A DNA stretch of 64,000 bases, from NCBI GenBank assembly GCA_030549775.1, contig CM060175.1, positions 81,700,245 to 81,764,244 on the forward strand. The letters run 5' to 3'. This DNA comes from Tamarix chinensis (lineage: Eukaryota; Streptophyta; Magnoliopsida; Caryophyllales; Tamaricaceae). The notes under the pieces were generated by a model. That model did no database searches, was not told where the DNA came from, and worked only from the letters and a program-made list of their open reading frames with translations. The position numbers were made by a program, and so were the translations under genes. How positions within the stretch are numbered: the stretch's first letter is position 1; every line of letters starts with the position of its first letter. Below are positions 23,266-35,957 of the stretch, one piece after another.

Positions 23266-25757
23266 TGTAACACCCCCATTTTTACTGCTAAAAATTTTCG
23301 TTCTACGGAAGCGATAATTACAAAACCAATGGGTGTTACTCCCACACTCAGTATAAGTCTGGCATCCTCTACCGTTCTTATACTGAGTGCTAAGGCTAAA
23401 ATATTACTTTACTTGAATAACATTAAAACAAAGGCAGGATAGAATTTCAGTACAAACTACATTGTCCCGAATAAATACAAAAAGATCAGGCAAGAGTTGT
23501 AATGTAACAAAAGAGAAATAGCAGGGGACTTAAGAGTCCAAGGAATATCCGGACCAAAAGAAGTCGAGGCGAACACCGGATAGTCCTAACTCTCAACCCT
23601 CTATTTGAAGTCGTCAGACCCTACCCTCAAAGTAATCCTGCAAGGTAAAGACTGCCCATTGAATAGGCAGGGGACCATGAAACGGAACCCATCAGTACTA
23701 CGGTACTTAATAACCCTTTATACCAAACTGATATGAAAAACTAGCATGGAACACATGTAAGGCATACGATTAACAGGTACAATACATTTAAGTAGTCATA
23801 TGAGGATTGATATACAATAATCATTTAGACAATCAAATTCTATTAAAGCCACATGCTACTCATTTTCATTTGTCTAAAACAACCGACAGCTTACCAGACT
23901 AACATGCCAAAGGTATTCTCAGAAGTAATGATTAGAACCTAAACTCCAGCATAACAATTATAACATCAGTAGCATGACTCATATCTCAGCATAACTCCCA
24001 ACCAAATTAATAACATCACAAGTGTATTCACAGGTAAGCTATAACATAATCCACAACATCAAAAGTATACTTACAGGTAGAATATGATAAAATACATAAC
24101 ATCACTTGGGTACTTACAGACACAGAATAATAATATCCGTAATCCCACAGGTACACTTACAGGTACAGTAAATTAAAATACAAAACATCAATGGTATATT
24201 TACAGATATAGTATAATAATATACATAACATCACAAGCATACTTATAGACATAATACCCACACAGGTAGGCTCGCAGGCTACTACTTAAACCATAGGTAG
24301 GCACAGCGGCCATTACCAAACCAATCCAATATCCAATAATAACCCTTCCAATCAAATCACATTATTTCCATTTTTATTTACTCGAGGGGGATACAATAAT
24401 AACCCGGAGACATAACAGTACACCGGTCATACCGGCGCACAAGGCAACACGATACCCTCCAACCATCCAACCCAGAGGCATAACAGCACTCTGGTCATAC
24501 TGATGCTCAAGGCACACAGTACCCTCCTCACCTCGGACACCTAATCCTTAAGTATCGATACCCCCTATAGGGCCCGTAGGTCACCTATAGAGTAGACTAG
24601 GGCCTTATTGGGGCACAACCGGCACACCAGAAACCCAATCAAATCGAGGACTCCTACCTCGTCTCTAGGATAGCTACCCCTAGAGAGAAACCATTCCCAA
24701 ACTCGAGGTCTTTCACTTTACGTATTAGTATTTTTATAAAGTGATCACAGATAACACACATTACACATTTATTCTCATTTCCATACTTATTCATTTTCCC
24801 TTTATTTCCAATTATCCAAGTCAACCCTACGGTCAACGGTATAAAGAAAAGTCAAAATCAATACTAAGGTCAACCTACCCAAAAGTCTAAGGCCATCCTA
24901 TATCCAATTATTCACATTTGGGCGTTAGGCCGAAAATGACTAAACTGCCCTTGAAGCTAATAATTATCAGTTTAGTATCCATTTAAATACTAAGTCTATC
25001 TTATTTATTAATCTATCATGAAAAGGCTAAAATGAATAATCTAATTATTTATTATATAATTTAAATCATCAATCATGTCAAAAGACCATTTTGCCCCTAC
25101 ATAGATTTCGGCATATGAAACTCTATCATAAACTTTTGAAACGTACAAAACACATGATCATAAAATTAACAACAGATAATACATGTTAGACATGATTTTC
25201 AAGATAAATATCATATCACACAAAAATGACTAAATTGCCCTTAGGGCACACATTCCTAATAATTATTCCACAATTATATCTAAACATGCTAAACTAATAA
25301 TTATATACATAATTATCATACCAAACATTCTCCCGTCATTAGAATTATTTTTAAGACATACTTTTATACCCGAAATATTTTATATCAGATAACATGCCTG
25401 TTTTTATCCTTTTTCATAATAATAATAATTAACACATAATTATATTGAAATAAATCATGATAAACATATTTCATACACCAAAAACCCTAATGTATTATCA
25501 CACAATTTTTATCATTTTAGTAGAGTATAACGGTTACCTGAATTCCAGCAAAAACGTAAAATTAGCGGTATCCACTAAAATGTATTAGGTCCTGCAAATT
25601 AAACTTTCGTACCTAAAAATAATACCACAAATACAGAATTAATATCTATCAGATAAAATAATAATTATAGTATAAAAATATATATATTTTTCTAAAATTA
25701 CCAAAATACCCTTACAATTAATATGGGTACCCAAAATTTTATTAAACCACTACGCAA

Positions 25758-25779
25758 CTCACGCTGCATGCAGCGTGAG
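25758..25779. repeat. Perfect 22-bp palindrome
   Basis: CTCACGCTGCA is followed directly by its reverse complement TGCAGCGTGAG. It sits at the boundary between the AT-rich part and the GC-rich island of the solo LTR. It can form a hairpin or a dyad protein site. Confidence 0.9.
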
Positions 25780-26956
25780 CCACGCTCGAGGGGAAAGGGG
25801 GCATGACCGAATATGCGAGAGGGTCGGCTGGGCAAGGCAGGGGAAGGGAGAGGGTGGCAGTGGCGGTGGAGACCGACGGTTGCTGGCGGCTGCTGGGCGG
25901 CTGGGCGACGGGAAAAAAAAAGGGTGCAGGCTGGTTGGGTGGTGTTGCGGCTGCTGGTTGTGGCTGCAGGAGAAAGAGAAAGAAAAAGGAGGGACGGGTG
26001 GAGAAGGTGGGGTGGCCCGGTGGTGGATGCAGGGCTGGTAGAAGTGCAAGGGGATGATGGTGGAGGTGATACGGTGGTGTTTGGGTGGGAGGAAAAATCG
26101 AACAAAAGAGGGGGATTAACGGGGGCTGGTGCTGCGAGGTGGTCGGGGGGTTTAGTGCATGGGAAACAAATGGGACGGGGAATCGGACGAAGAAGAGGAA
26201 GGCACGGGCTGGGGAGCTGGGCGACGAGATGGCTGCAGTCGGGGAAGGGCGCAGGGTTTGGGCGACGGGTGGGACGCTGCAGGCTTGGGCGACGGGGTGG
26301 TGGCTGCTGGGATGAAGGGAGGAGGTGGCAGGGTTGTGTTCTGCGACGGGGAGGGGGCTGGCTGCGAGATGGTTGATCGAACAAGACAGGGGGAAGGATG
26401 GGAAAGGTTGAGGAGTGTATGTGTGTGTTATATGCAGAGAGGGAGTCTGGGAGGAATAGTGTTGTGTGTGCGTCGTGTGTGTGTGTTGTGCGTGTGCTGT
26501 GTTTTGGGCCGAAAGTGTGTGCGGGAAATGGGGAACTGTTTGGGGTAGAGTGTGCGAGGGTGTGGCATGTATGTATGTATATAATTGCAGAAGGTAGAGT
26601 AAAGGTAGGAAATAACGGACACAGGACGGAAAGGGATAGAAAATGGCAGAGGGAGATAGAGAAGATAAATAATATATTATATATATATATATACATATAT
26701 ATTTTATATTAAATTTAGTCCGGATAAATTAAAATATCAGGTAGAAAAATAATCCGATCTAAGGTAGATTTAAATAAAACGAAAAAGATAAACATAATCA
26801 GGAATAATTTTAGAAATTGATTTCGGGTTACGAGTCGCGGTAATTATTAAAATAATCCAGATAAGATTTACGAATAAAAACTAGGATTAAAGTAAGGAAT
26901 CGGTTTCTATCAACTTTTTAGCCTAATTATTTTTATATCTAAAACGTCGTAATAAT

Positions 26957-26972
26957 AGTAGTAGTAGTAGTA

Positions 26973-27010
<38 letters not shown>

Positions 27011-27030
27011 TATAATAATAATAATAATAC
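26957..27030. repeat. (TAA/TAG)n microsatellite
   Basis: About 24 trinucleotide units: AGTAGTAGT turning into AATAATAAT, with one interruption near 27010. It is near the right end of the solo LTR. Confidence 0.95.
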
Positions 27031-27120
27031 GTTTAATACTAAACCTCCTAAATTAATAATTATTACTAATCATACGTAATTATTAATTTTAATTAGGATT
27101 TCCTAAAACGGGGTATTACA

Positions 27121-27125
27121 AAACC
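27121..27125. repeat. Target-site duplication AAACC, right copy
   Basis: Matches 23261-23265. Joining the flanks restores the interrupted PMD pseudogene region. Confidence 0.85.
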
Positions 27126-27698
27126 CTTAGCACATATTTAGGTTCCTATAACAAAAAGAATATTAGAATTATGGCAAACATGGCATTGTTTGATACATGT
27201 AATAATATAAGTTACTTCATCATTATTCAATATAGCATACACCATATGGCCTTTAAAGCCCATCAGTAGGTCGAGAATCTTTGGAACACTACATATATAT
27301 CCAGTTAATTGATAATTTTTAGTAGATGATAAAGAAGATCATACTACTTGGCTAAAGGTACTCGTGGTAGCATCAAATCCTATGTCAACAACATCGTAAT
27401 CCTCATCCTATCATGCATGATCTACATTTGAAGTATGAGTAGCCTTCTCACATATAGATATTACAATCTCTTAATCACTAGCAGTGGTAATTTTCTTTGC
27501 CACCCTCATGGTAGCAAGAGTAACAAGCCTCAAATCCTTACCCTTACCAACCATCCACAAATTACCCTAAAAACATCATTAATACATATTACATTATACT
27601 AAATCAAGATGGTTGGGTTTGGACTAAGGGTTTAGGGTTGGAGTCCGGAGATAAAGGGTAATGGGTTGCCATTAACCCTAAGGGGTTTATGGCTAAGG
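27126..27698 (-). pseudogene. Probable 5' part of PMD pseudogene (copy 2)
   Basis: This stretch continues the MULE interrupted by the solo LTR. On minus it holds short open pieces (near 27560-27420, with VGKGKDLRLVTLATMRVAKK) that could be an N-terminal region. I recognise no conserved motif in it, and the assignment is by position only. Confidence 0.35.
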
Positions 27699-30600
27699 TA
27701 TAATACCCTAAATTTTACTACTAAAAAAATTTGTTTTACAGCATAAACTTATAACCAACATACCAAGTGTTGCCACCGTAATTAACATCGCTTTGGTTTA
27801 AATACCATCCTCATATCAATTGCAAGGTAAAATAGTTTAGAACATAAAGCATAATAAATATAGAGTGGGAAACATTCATAAAAATAAATAAGAGTTTTGG
27901 AGGCTAACTCCAAAAATGAGATGCAAATACATAAGTAAATATCTTGAGTAAAAGTTAAACGGTATCTAGTTTTAGGACAAGAACCGGATAACTTAACTTG
28001 TCGATTCCCAAACCCCAATCATGATTGACTCATTGTGCCCCATTTAGATCATCATAAGCAACATAATCATCTAGCGGGTCCTCAATGACCTACATAAACT
28101 CAAATGGGTCATCTGCTCATGGGAATGAGTAGCACCTGTGAAAAGGGCGATTAATACACTATGTATTGAGCAAAGCAACAATATCGTCTAGTCAAGGATA
28201 TAGTTAAATACATACATAGTAGAGAATAATCACGCATGCGAAACACAAATAATATCACAAGTTGGGTGTCGTTCCACGCCTCTTTATTAGATATAATAAT
28301 TTCTTTCTTTTATTTATATTGAGTTTAAGGGGACCCTACTAATCTTAAACCGGTGAAATGGTCTAAAGTATCTCTCAGAGACAACACCTTGGTCTTGACT
28401 CATGTACTCTTCCATTTTAAATCATTAACATCTTATCCATTAAGTTAATTATCTCAAATCGTATTACCTTTCATGTTGAGCTTAGGGCCCCACTATTCTT
28501 AATCTAATGGAACGAGCTGATGCACCTTTCAAGACAAATGCTTCTGAGCCAATATTATCGTCTAATGGAATGGACCCATAAAATACCTCACCCTGACTCA
28601 CAGATCTTTCACTTTAATTGATTAATGTCTCATTCATGATTTATTTGAAAATTACATAACAAATTTAAAGTAGGAGAAGCACATCATAAGGATCCTAAGG
28701 TCGTTCCCTAAGGTTAAGACCCTTTTATTAATCTCACATTTTAGTCATAACTCCTCTTCTATTACTCTTTTAATCACCAAACTTAGTACCTCATCCTCAA
28801 ATATTACTATTATTATTATTATCACTATACTTGAAATTTAAGGTCTGACTCTAAGGTCATGCACATGCGATAATAACCTTATCTCAAGAGTCATTATCTC
28901 TGAGGCTTATAAACCCTAATTTTACAATTACGTCATAACTTTTTTTGTGGGTGATGCGGGAGAAAACACTCAATAATTGGATTTCATAATTATGGAAACA
29001 ATTGTTCTTCATCTGAAAAGTATATCTCAAAATTTGAAGAAAAACGGATGGTTACGTTGCTAAAAACGTACCAAACAAGCAACTAAGTGTCTACGTGCAT
29101 GTGTATGGCATACATGGACTGCATGGCCACGTGCATGAGGATTTTATTTGTAGCATTGGTCATGCACTATTATTAAATTTAGCTAATTAATTAATTAACT
29201 AATAAATTTAGATATTGGATAAAGCATAAAGTTATCATAAAGTAGCATAATAATTTTTTTAGCTTGGGATCTTTTGAATTATGTCTTTTAGCTAAGTGGT
29301 AGAATGGCTATATAGAGCCATTTAAGTCACGAACAACAAGTTGAAGATCAATATTGAATTTGAATTCTATGTGAGTTCAATTTAAGTTAATCAAATATAT
29401 GTGAACAATTAACCTTGAAAGTCTTAATATATTTATCTGTGTGAATTAGAGATTAATTCATATCTTTTCTTCTCTCCATAATCCATATTTTTCCACCCAT
29501 ATTTATCATAAAAAAAACACATTAATTTGAAGCTAAGAGAATCCCTGATTTGGTTTATACATTAGAAACCCTAAACCATCGTTCAAAACCTTACACCCTT
29601 CCATCTGAACCAACATCACCTTAATCATTCTATTCGAACTAAACCCTAACCCTAACCCTAAACCACGACCTCATCCTCTATCTAAACCCTAACATTCAAA
29701 TCTTATCATCATCAACACACCATTGTCGAATGCATATCTTAATTACCATAACTCATTCAAAACATCACCATTAGATAACCATCACCATCTAATCACCAAC
29801 TCTTTGTTTGAATCAAATTCTTCCTTAGCTCACCTTATTTGAATCTTTTTCTCATCCATACCTCATTGTTGAAGCTTCTTCTAATTATTATCAACACAGC
29901 CAAGTTATATTCTCATCAATTTGATAATCCCATCCTCCCCCGCACATTAGTGGGGCTCATATAATTACCAGATTCAATACACGTTCCCAAAACACCCATA
30001 CTAACAACATATCCAAATTTCATGGTCTTTCTCTACAGTTTCATGCATGTGATAATAACCTTCCTATTTTAGGGTTACTATTTTCAAATCAAACCATATT
30101 CATACTTTATTAAACTTAGGGTATTGATAACTACTCTAGACACTTCATATAAATTTCTTAGCATATTTTAGATAATACAATATATTAAAATATTTTGATT
30201 CCCACATTAAACCTATATTAACCAAAATACCCTTATTTTATGTAGATCTTATATATTTTGGTAACATTATCTCCAAATCCTCTATTTATCACCATATACA
30301 TTATTATAATCATGTCCCCACTTATCATACCTCTTACAACCTTATCACACTGAGGGTTTCTACATAGAATATTATTATAATGGTACCGCACAATTCTTAA
30401 CTTACTTATTTTTCCATCATATAATATCAAATATCATATCATAGCATAAAAATAATATATTTAATCATATGATAAAAATAACATGGTATAACATAAATTC
30501 ATATGTAAAACTTAGCAATCAAATATCCTAGACTACGATAAGTATCCTTACCGAAGTAGCTCTAGTTTCTAAGCACACAAGACCTTCACTTCCTCCTCCA

Positions 30601-31934
30601 CTACCACTGGTATATCACCTAGAATAATATTATACATTATTTATACTTAAGAATTTAGCCTAAAGAAAACTAAGGTAATGGAGAGGGAAGAAGATAGAGA
30701 TAACTAAAAGTGGGGGGCTCGATTAGAGTGGTACACAGAGATGGTCACGGTGACAGCGTAGTGGCTAAGGTGGTGGTGATGGTGGCGATTAAGGATGGAG
30801 TGAGGGTCGGTAGCAAGGGTTGAGGTGGTGGTGGTGCTAGGACTAATGGGAGTTGGCGATAGGGAGTGGTGGTGGTGATGGTGGCTTAAGGGCTGGTGGT
30901 TGGTGGTTATGGATAGCTGACATCAAGGGAGTGGTGTGGAGGAGCTAGTGGGGCGACTATAGGGAAGTGGTGGCAGCTTGTAGGCAGCTGCTGAAGCCAG
31001 AAGTGGTGGCTAGTGGTAGCGCGGGTCAAAAGGGAAGGATGGTGGCCAAAAGGTAAATAAGGGGAAAGGGAGGAGCTTGGTGTAGTGAGGGTGGTGTTGG
31101 ATCAAGATGACAACAAAGGAGGGAAAAGGAAAGGAGCTTAGATAGGGTGATGGGGGATAGTAGGGGTGGCGTTTCTAGAAGCGACAATGGGGAGAAATAA
31201 AATAGAGTGTTAGGTAAGGTGTGTCATGATGGAAGGCAAAAGAAAGAAGAGGAGAAGGGAAGGAGAGGCGTGTATAGGTGTAGGTATATGGAGGGAGAAA
31301 AGATGACGAGGGGGATAAATGTCCATGGCTCAGTGTGCAGGGTAGGTAAGGAAGCAATAGGGTGCAAGGTGGTGTCAAGGCAAGGCTATAAGGTTAGCGG
31401 TTCGAGGGTGTAAGGTGGTGCTACATGGCTAAGAAAGGAAAAGGGAGGACGACTAGCATGGGGCGAACAAGGCCATGTTTGGGCCATAAAAAGAAAAGGA
31501 AAGGGAGAGGGTGAAGAAGACAGGGCGACGTGGGAGGGAAAAGAAAAAAAAAGGAAAGAAAGGAAAGGAACTGGGCTGGGAGAAGGAGAGGAGAAAAGAA
31601 AGGTGGGTTGGGTCAGTCGATGTAGCCTAGGAAGGGAGAGGAAAAAAGAAAAAGAAAAAGAAAGGAAGAAGGAGAGAAAAGAAAAAGGGAAAGAGGGGAA
31701 GGAAAAGGAAAAGGAAAACTTTGGGTTTAGAATTTGGATTTAGGTTTAGGTATAAATTTTGGGAAGTTCATCTAAGATTTTATTTAACAAATTTTTTTGG
31801 GGTTAGGGTTAAGCTAAAATAAAATCAAATGGCTCAGACTTAGAATTTAGACAAGGTTGAAATGTTGATAAATAGAAATTAAAATTTTAAAGAATTTACA
31901 TAAGGGTTTGGGGGTTGGTTTTGGGGCTAATGGT
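27699..31934 (-). mobile_element. LTR-like block of the same broad family, right end uncertain
   Basis: The left end TATAATACCCTAAATTTTACTACTAAAAA closely resembles the LTR start at 20194 (TATAACATCCCCAAAATTTACTATTAAAAA). Internal order is also similar: a TCTTTCACTTTAATTGATTAATGTCTC segment near 28610 and a G/purine-rich block at 30.7-31.7 kb, like those at 17.2-18.3 and 25.8-26.6 kb. The right end is not clean. TAAGG stands before the start (27694-27698) and again at 31935-31939 after a TTTTGGGGCTAATGGT end, a possible degenerate terminus with target duplication. The block has no believable genes; scattered frames are low complexity. Confidence 0.55.
29641..29664. repeat. Short telomere-like repeat (CCCTAAA/CCCTAA type)
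   Basis: AAACCCTAACCCTAACCCTA followed by AACC, about 3.5 units. It is within the LTR-like block and too short to suggest a telomere fusion by itself. Confidence 0.7.
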
Positions 31935-33850
31935 TAAGGATTTATGGCTTAAAGTTTGTGGTTTGTGGTTTAGGGTTTTAGGGTTCAAGTTAGTGTGGTT
32001 TGGATGAGTAATTGACATGTGGGTTAAGGTCAACACTAGGTGTTCCAACCATTATAAAGGAAAGGATACGACTTTGTTACTCACCATGGTGGGGAAGTAA
32101 TAGGTATACTACCTAATAATAATTACAAGCAATAGGTATTTCACCTACTGGAATGGACTGGTTACCCAAAAAGGCAAGCAATGAGTGTTTTAACTCATTA
32201 CATGTTCATCCTCCACTTTAAATGGTGATTGTATATTCTCCTTCAACGCCCCAAATTAATCAAAAATGGGGGGGAGGGGGGAACTAACTGATAAATAGAA
32301 TTCAATCTTTATATAATAAACAATTTCAAGCAACTAACATACAAATTTCAACAAATCAAACTCCAAATCTACCCTTGCAATATAATTTTTAAAATAAGAT
32401 ATTTTAACCAAAAAATTAATTAATGAGTACATTATATACACACTAAACTTAATATGAATCTTCTTCCCAAAAAACTAATTTTTGCCTTTAATTAAAGGAA
32501 GAGATGAATTGAGGTAGGAGGAGGAGAGAGAGGAGTGGGGATTTGGAGTTGGAGAGTGTGGAAATAAAAGGGGGGGGAGGAAGAGGGGGGAAGTTGGGGG
32601 TATATGGTTTGAGCTAAGCAGAAGGGGTGTGTAAGGAGACCTAAGGATCATGGATCCTAGCCTCAGTTGTGATCTAAAAACTCATGTTCCTATCATGTGA
32701 AGCTGCAAATTACACATGAATCTAAAGAACACATTAATTACGATCAAGGGCAAACCATGACATGAAAACTATAATTCAATAAATCAGTCGCCCAAACCCA
32801 CAAAATAACCAAGTAACATCCACACTTATCAGGTTTTTAGTTACATAATATATTTCTCTTCATTTTTTTTTCTTCGGTTATGGAATGAAGAGGGTTTATG
32901 AGTTACATATCTTTATGTTGGAATCAATGTGTTTTTGGGAAGATTTTGTGGAGTATATGTGGGAACATATAGAACTATGGGTTAAGCTAACTTATTTAGT
33001 ATACTTAAAATGAGTATTAGTTTGGGAGTCCATTGCTACATTTTATACATCCTGGGATTTGTAACAAATTATATGGCTTCTAAATGAGTTTTTAAATCTT
33101 ACTTGTCTGATTCTGAGGTAAGATCGAGATGTTTGCGCCATAGTGAATATAGTGTAGATAAGATGTATGATTTACTCAAACTAAGAGATGTAAATCAATT
33201 ATGAAATAAGATCATATTGTTACATGTGAAAAAAAATATTTGTTCACTTGAAAAATATTGCATTGGGTAGATATTGTTGTAGAGTTGAATGTGTCTTTGC
33301 AATGCCCAATTGAAAACTCACCAAATTCTCATAGTATCCATTCTCTTCGGCCTTTTTGAAGAGAATCAAAGAAGCAAGACAAAGGGATGAGCTCAAGATC
33401 TAGTCCCATAGGAGTTCCCTATCCAAATTCCATCCAAACTGAAAAATGATTTGCTTAAAGCTCCTTTCTATGGCATTTATTGCTACTATTTAAGACGAGA
33501 ATAAATAATGTATTTTTTTCTTCTTGCATTTACCGTGATAGTTTAATTGTTTTAAGAAAATTGTTGTCACTATTGTTAGGGGATACCATACCACCATCCC
33601 TCTAAATATCTTAATTTTTATCCTTATTTCATGTTTTGGGTGATATTAGTTTTAATTGAGTTAGGGTATAAAGTAAACAAAATGTTCTTCTTACTTAAAA
33701 GAAAAGCCATAAGTCACATAACATATTTTCACTAAATAATAAAAATAAAACTAACAAATTTTTTATAATTATTTTTTTAATATTTATCTTAATTTTTATA
33801 ATTTATTTTCTCTTAATAAGTAAATAAATTATATACACCTGCAAATAAAG
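31935..33850. other. Intergenic, no gene seen
   Basis: AT-rich sequence with G-run patches near 32264-32280 and 32560-32600. All frames are short and I see no motif. It separates the repeat block from the first host gene. Confidence 0.6.
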
Positions 33851-34264
33851 AAAGAAAAAACTAATTCACGTATCCCTTGTTCCAGCGGCTTGGCCCAATA
33901 CCAAATGCAACCCATAACTTGTGATTCGGGTCCAAAGCCGAAACGAGAGAGTCAAGGCCTGAAAGCACAAATTTGGGGCAATCTCGATTCACCCGTCCGA
34001 CTAATAGCTCTGAAGTACATCCTTCAGCCGGCTTCGGGTGAAAAATGATCAAATATAAGGACGCAAAATAGAGAGATAAAGCGGTTCTTATTGCAGTTCG
34101 CTAGTAATCCCTGCGTCGGGGAGCCTCTTGCTATCGATCAGTGTGCTCTTTAACCTAAATAATCCACGTTGATTAAGGTAATTGTATAATATTGATTCAA
34201 CAATAATAAGCAATTTGGCTAATGAAAATTGAACTTTAAAATTTAATTTTTCTTCTACTGTTTA

Positions 34265-34392
34265 TTGTGTCGGTAGATAGCGTCAGAAATTCAACTTCAC
34301 CCGTCCCTTTTCTAGAGTCAAGATCGGCCAACCCCCCTGATTTCTCCTCAACCCAGAACAGATCTCTTCGTCTTGTCCGACTTTTCAAACAG
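34265..34392 (+). other. Probable 5'UTR exon 1 of the A20/AN1 gene
   Basis: Pyrimidine-rich sequence ending CTTGTCCGACTTTTCAAACAG, followed by GTGAGG, a good donor. The matching acceptor TATGTTCTGTAG at 35431 lies 13 bases before the ATG. The transcription start is a guess; no clear TATA box was fixed. Confidence 0.55.
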
Positions 34393-35431
34393 GTGAGGCG
34401 TTCCCTGATTGATTCTTACTGCCTTTTCGATTGAAGTAGGGGTCTCCTTATCGAACTTCTGGTCTATGATTCTGAGTCTGGATTTCAATTTCTGCCCATA
34501 AATTTTGTTAATTAATCACTTTGGTTTTATTTCGGACACGTTTATGCGTTCAATTGATTATCAAGTACTTGACCCTGAATTATGAGTTGCGTGTTAGTTT
34601 TTTGGTAAGATATTTTCTGAACACAGTCGAGCATGGTGGATATTTCATTGTGAAATGGGATCATATGATGGAACTAAGTCTTTGTTTTTTAGACGGAGAA
34701 GGGCTGTCCTTTTATAGATCCAAGAATAACTTGATCAGTCTACGTGTTTGTCGATGATCTTAGGGCCATGTTTGGAGCGTGCATATCAGTAGGTTTGTGG
34801 TGGTAACAAGAAGCACATATTACTTGTTTGGAATTGGTGGGATTTTGTGAATATCTCTGCATGGAGGGTGAGGCATGCTGTCTTTGGAAGGTTGGGTTTT
34901 CGTTCTGAGCAGGAGACTGTTGGTTATGCTCTTTGCTGAATAGAGACTAAGAATTGAAATCATGGAAACAGCTTCATGTAATGTTAGGTGGGTTTACTTA
35001 TCACACTCCCTGGAATCCTCACGCAGGAAGGCCGAGGCCTTGTGGCCTGAGGCCAAATTCTTGCTCGGGAAGTGGGACAAGGACAAATGAATAAGGGGGG
35101 AGGGTAACCAAAACGCTCCTGTACAACATTTTTTACGCATTTCTAAATATTATCAAAACTTTATGAGATTCATCTTCTCCTCTTTGTGGATTTAGTTGAT
35201 GCCCTGTGCTTGGCTTAAAGAGAGTATTGATGGTTGCTGATAATTTTGTGATCATGCCATGCTCTTCATAACATTACATCTTATTCACTGGCATTTGAGA
35301 GATACTTATCTGCTGGACATTAGTGCCCGGCTTTCCAATCTTGTCGAGCTGAGTGTCTGTTGATATCATTTACTGGATTGTGCATATTTTAATGAGTTGC
35401 TTCTGTTACTGTTTTGCTTTATGTTCTGTAG
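34393..35431 (+). other. 5'UTR intron (1039 bp) of the A20/AN1 gene
   Basis: GTGAGG donor and TTTATGTTCTGTAG acceptor, T-rich throughout. Introns just upstream of the start codon are common in plant SAP genes and often raise expression. That role is inferred, not shown. Confidence 0.6.
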
Positions 35432-35444
35432 GAACGTGAAAGTC

Positions 35445-35957
35445 ATGGAGCACGAAGAGACTGGATGCCAGGCTCCAGAGGGTCCTATCCTCTGCATCAA
35501 CAATTGTGGCTTCTTTGGTAGTGCTGCCACCATGTACATGTGTTCTAAATGCCACAGGGAGATGGTCCTCAAGCAGGAACAGGCCAAACTGGCAGCATCA
35601 TCCATTGAGAGCATTGTCAATGGGAAGCCTAGTAACAAGGGTAAGGAGCTGGTAATTACGGGTCCTGTTGACATCAAGGATGGATCAGCAGAGTCAAAGG
35701 AAGCTTCATCTGACGTACCTAGTAGTGCAACCTCAATGGCAACCCTGGAGGTCAAGAAACAGGGTCCAAGTAGGTGCACCACTTGTCGTAAGCGGGTTGG
35801 TTTGACGGGATTCGACTGCAAGTGTGGGAACTTATTCTGTGCGGCTCATCGATACTCTGACAAGCATGAGTGCCCTTATGATTACCATGCTGCTGGTCAA
35901 GATGCTATAGCAAAAGCCAATCCAGTTATCAAGGCTGATAAGCTTGACAAGATCTAG
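35445..35957 (+). CDS. A20/AN1 zinc-finger stress-associated protein (SAP)
   Basis: Intact 170-aa single-exon coding sequence. The N-terminal A20 zinc finger spans residues about 13-37 with Cys17, Cys21, Cys33 and Cys36 ([20 protein letters not shown]). After a Ser/Lys-rich linker the C-terminal AN1 finger spans 111-148, with Cys111, Cys114, Cys125, Cys127, Cys132, His135, His141 and Cys143 ([21 protein letters not shown]). All ligands are present. The length fits the plant SAP family (about 150-180 aa). Such proteins act in the cytosol and nucleus in responses to salt, drought, cold and ABA, some with ubiquitin binding or E3 activity; the exact role of this member is unknown. The upstream in-frame ATG (35397) lies before the predicted splice acceptor, so the start at MEHEE is preferred. 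No stop or frameshift is seen. Confidence 0.95.
   Translation: MEHEETGCQAPEGPILCINNCGFFGSAATMYMCSKCHREMVLKQEQAKLAASSIESIVNGKPSNKGKELVITGPVDIKDGSAESKEASSDVPSSATSMATLEVKKQGPSRCTTCRKRVGLTGFDCKCGNLFCAAHRYSDKHECPYDYHAAGQDAIAKANPVIKADKLDKI

Larger units (their letters stand above)
23266..27120 (-). mobile_element. Solo LTR (3.86 kb) inserted in the PMD pseudogene
   Basis: Termini are TGTAACACCCC and GGGGTATTACA, near-perfect inverted ends with TG..CA, flanked by AAACC on both sides. It shares landmarks with the LTR at 13.8-18.6 kb: ACTGAGTGCTAAGGCTAAAAT at the start, CACCTAATCCTTAAGTATCGATACC near 24540, GAGGTCTTTCACTTTA near 24705. It lacks internal coding sequence and so is solo. A G-rich island at 25.76-26.65 kb yields long open frames on both strands with low-complexity Pro/Ser/Thr or Gly/Arg/Trp translations; I do not call these genes. 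A 22-bp perfect palindrome and a TAA repeat lie inside. Confidence 0.85.

Noticed and set aside
25698..26696. 332-codon open frame on minus, Pro/Ser/Thr-rich
   Set aside because: It lies inside a solo LTR, in a GC-rich island where five or more frames on both strands are open. The translation is low complexity with no domain, so openness is compositional.
29641..29664. Telomere or chromosome-fusion site
   Set aside because: Only about 3.5 units of CCCTAA-type repeat, inside an LTR-like block. Short runs of this kind are common in plant introns and leaders.
33861..34052. 63-codon frame on minus upstream of the SAP gene
   Set aside because: Looks protein-like in composition but has no recognisable motif, is short and lies in the likely SAP promoter.
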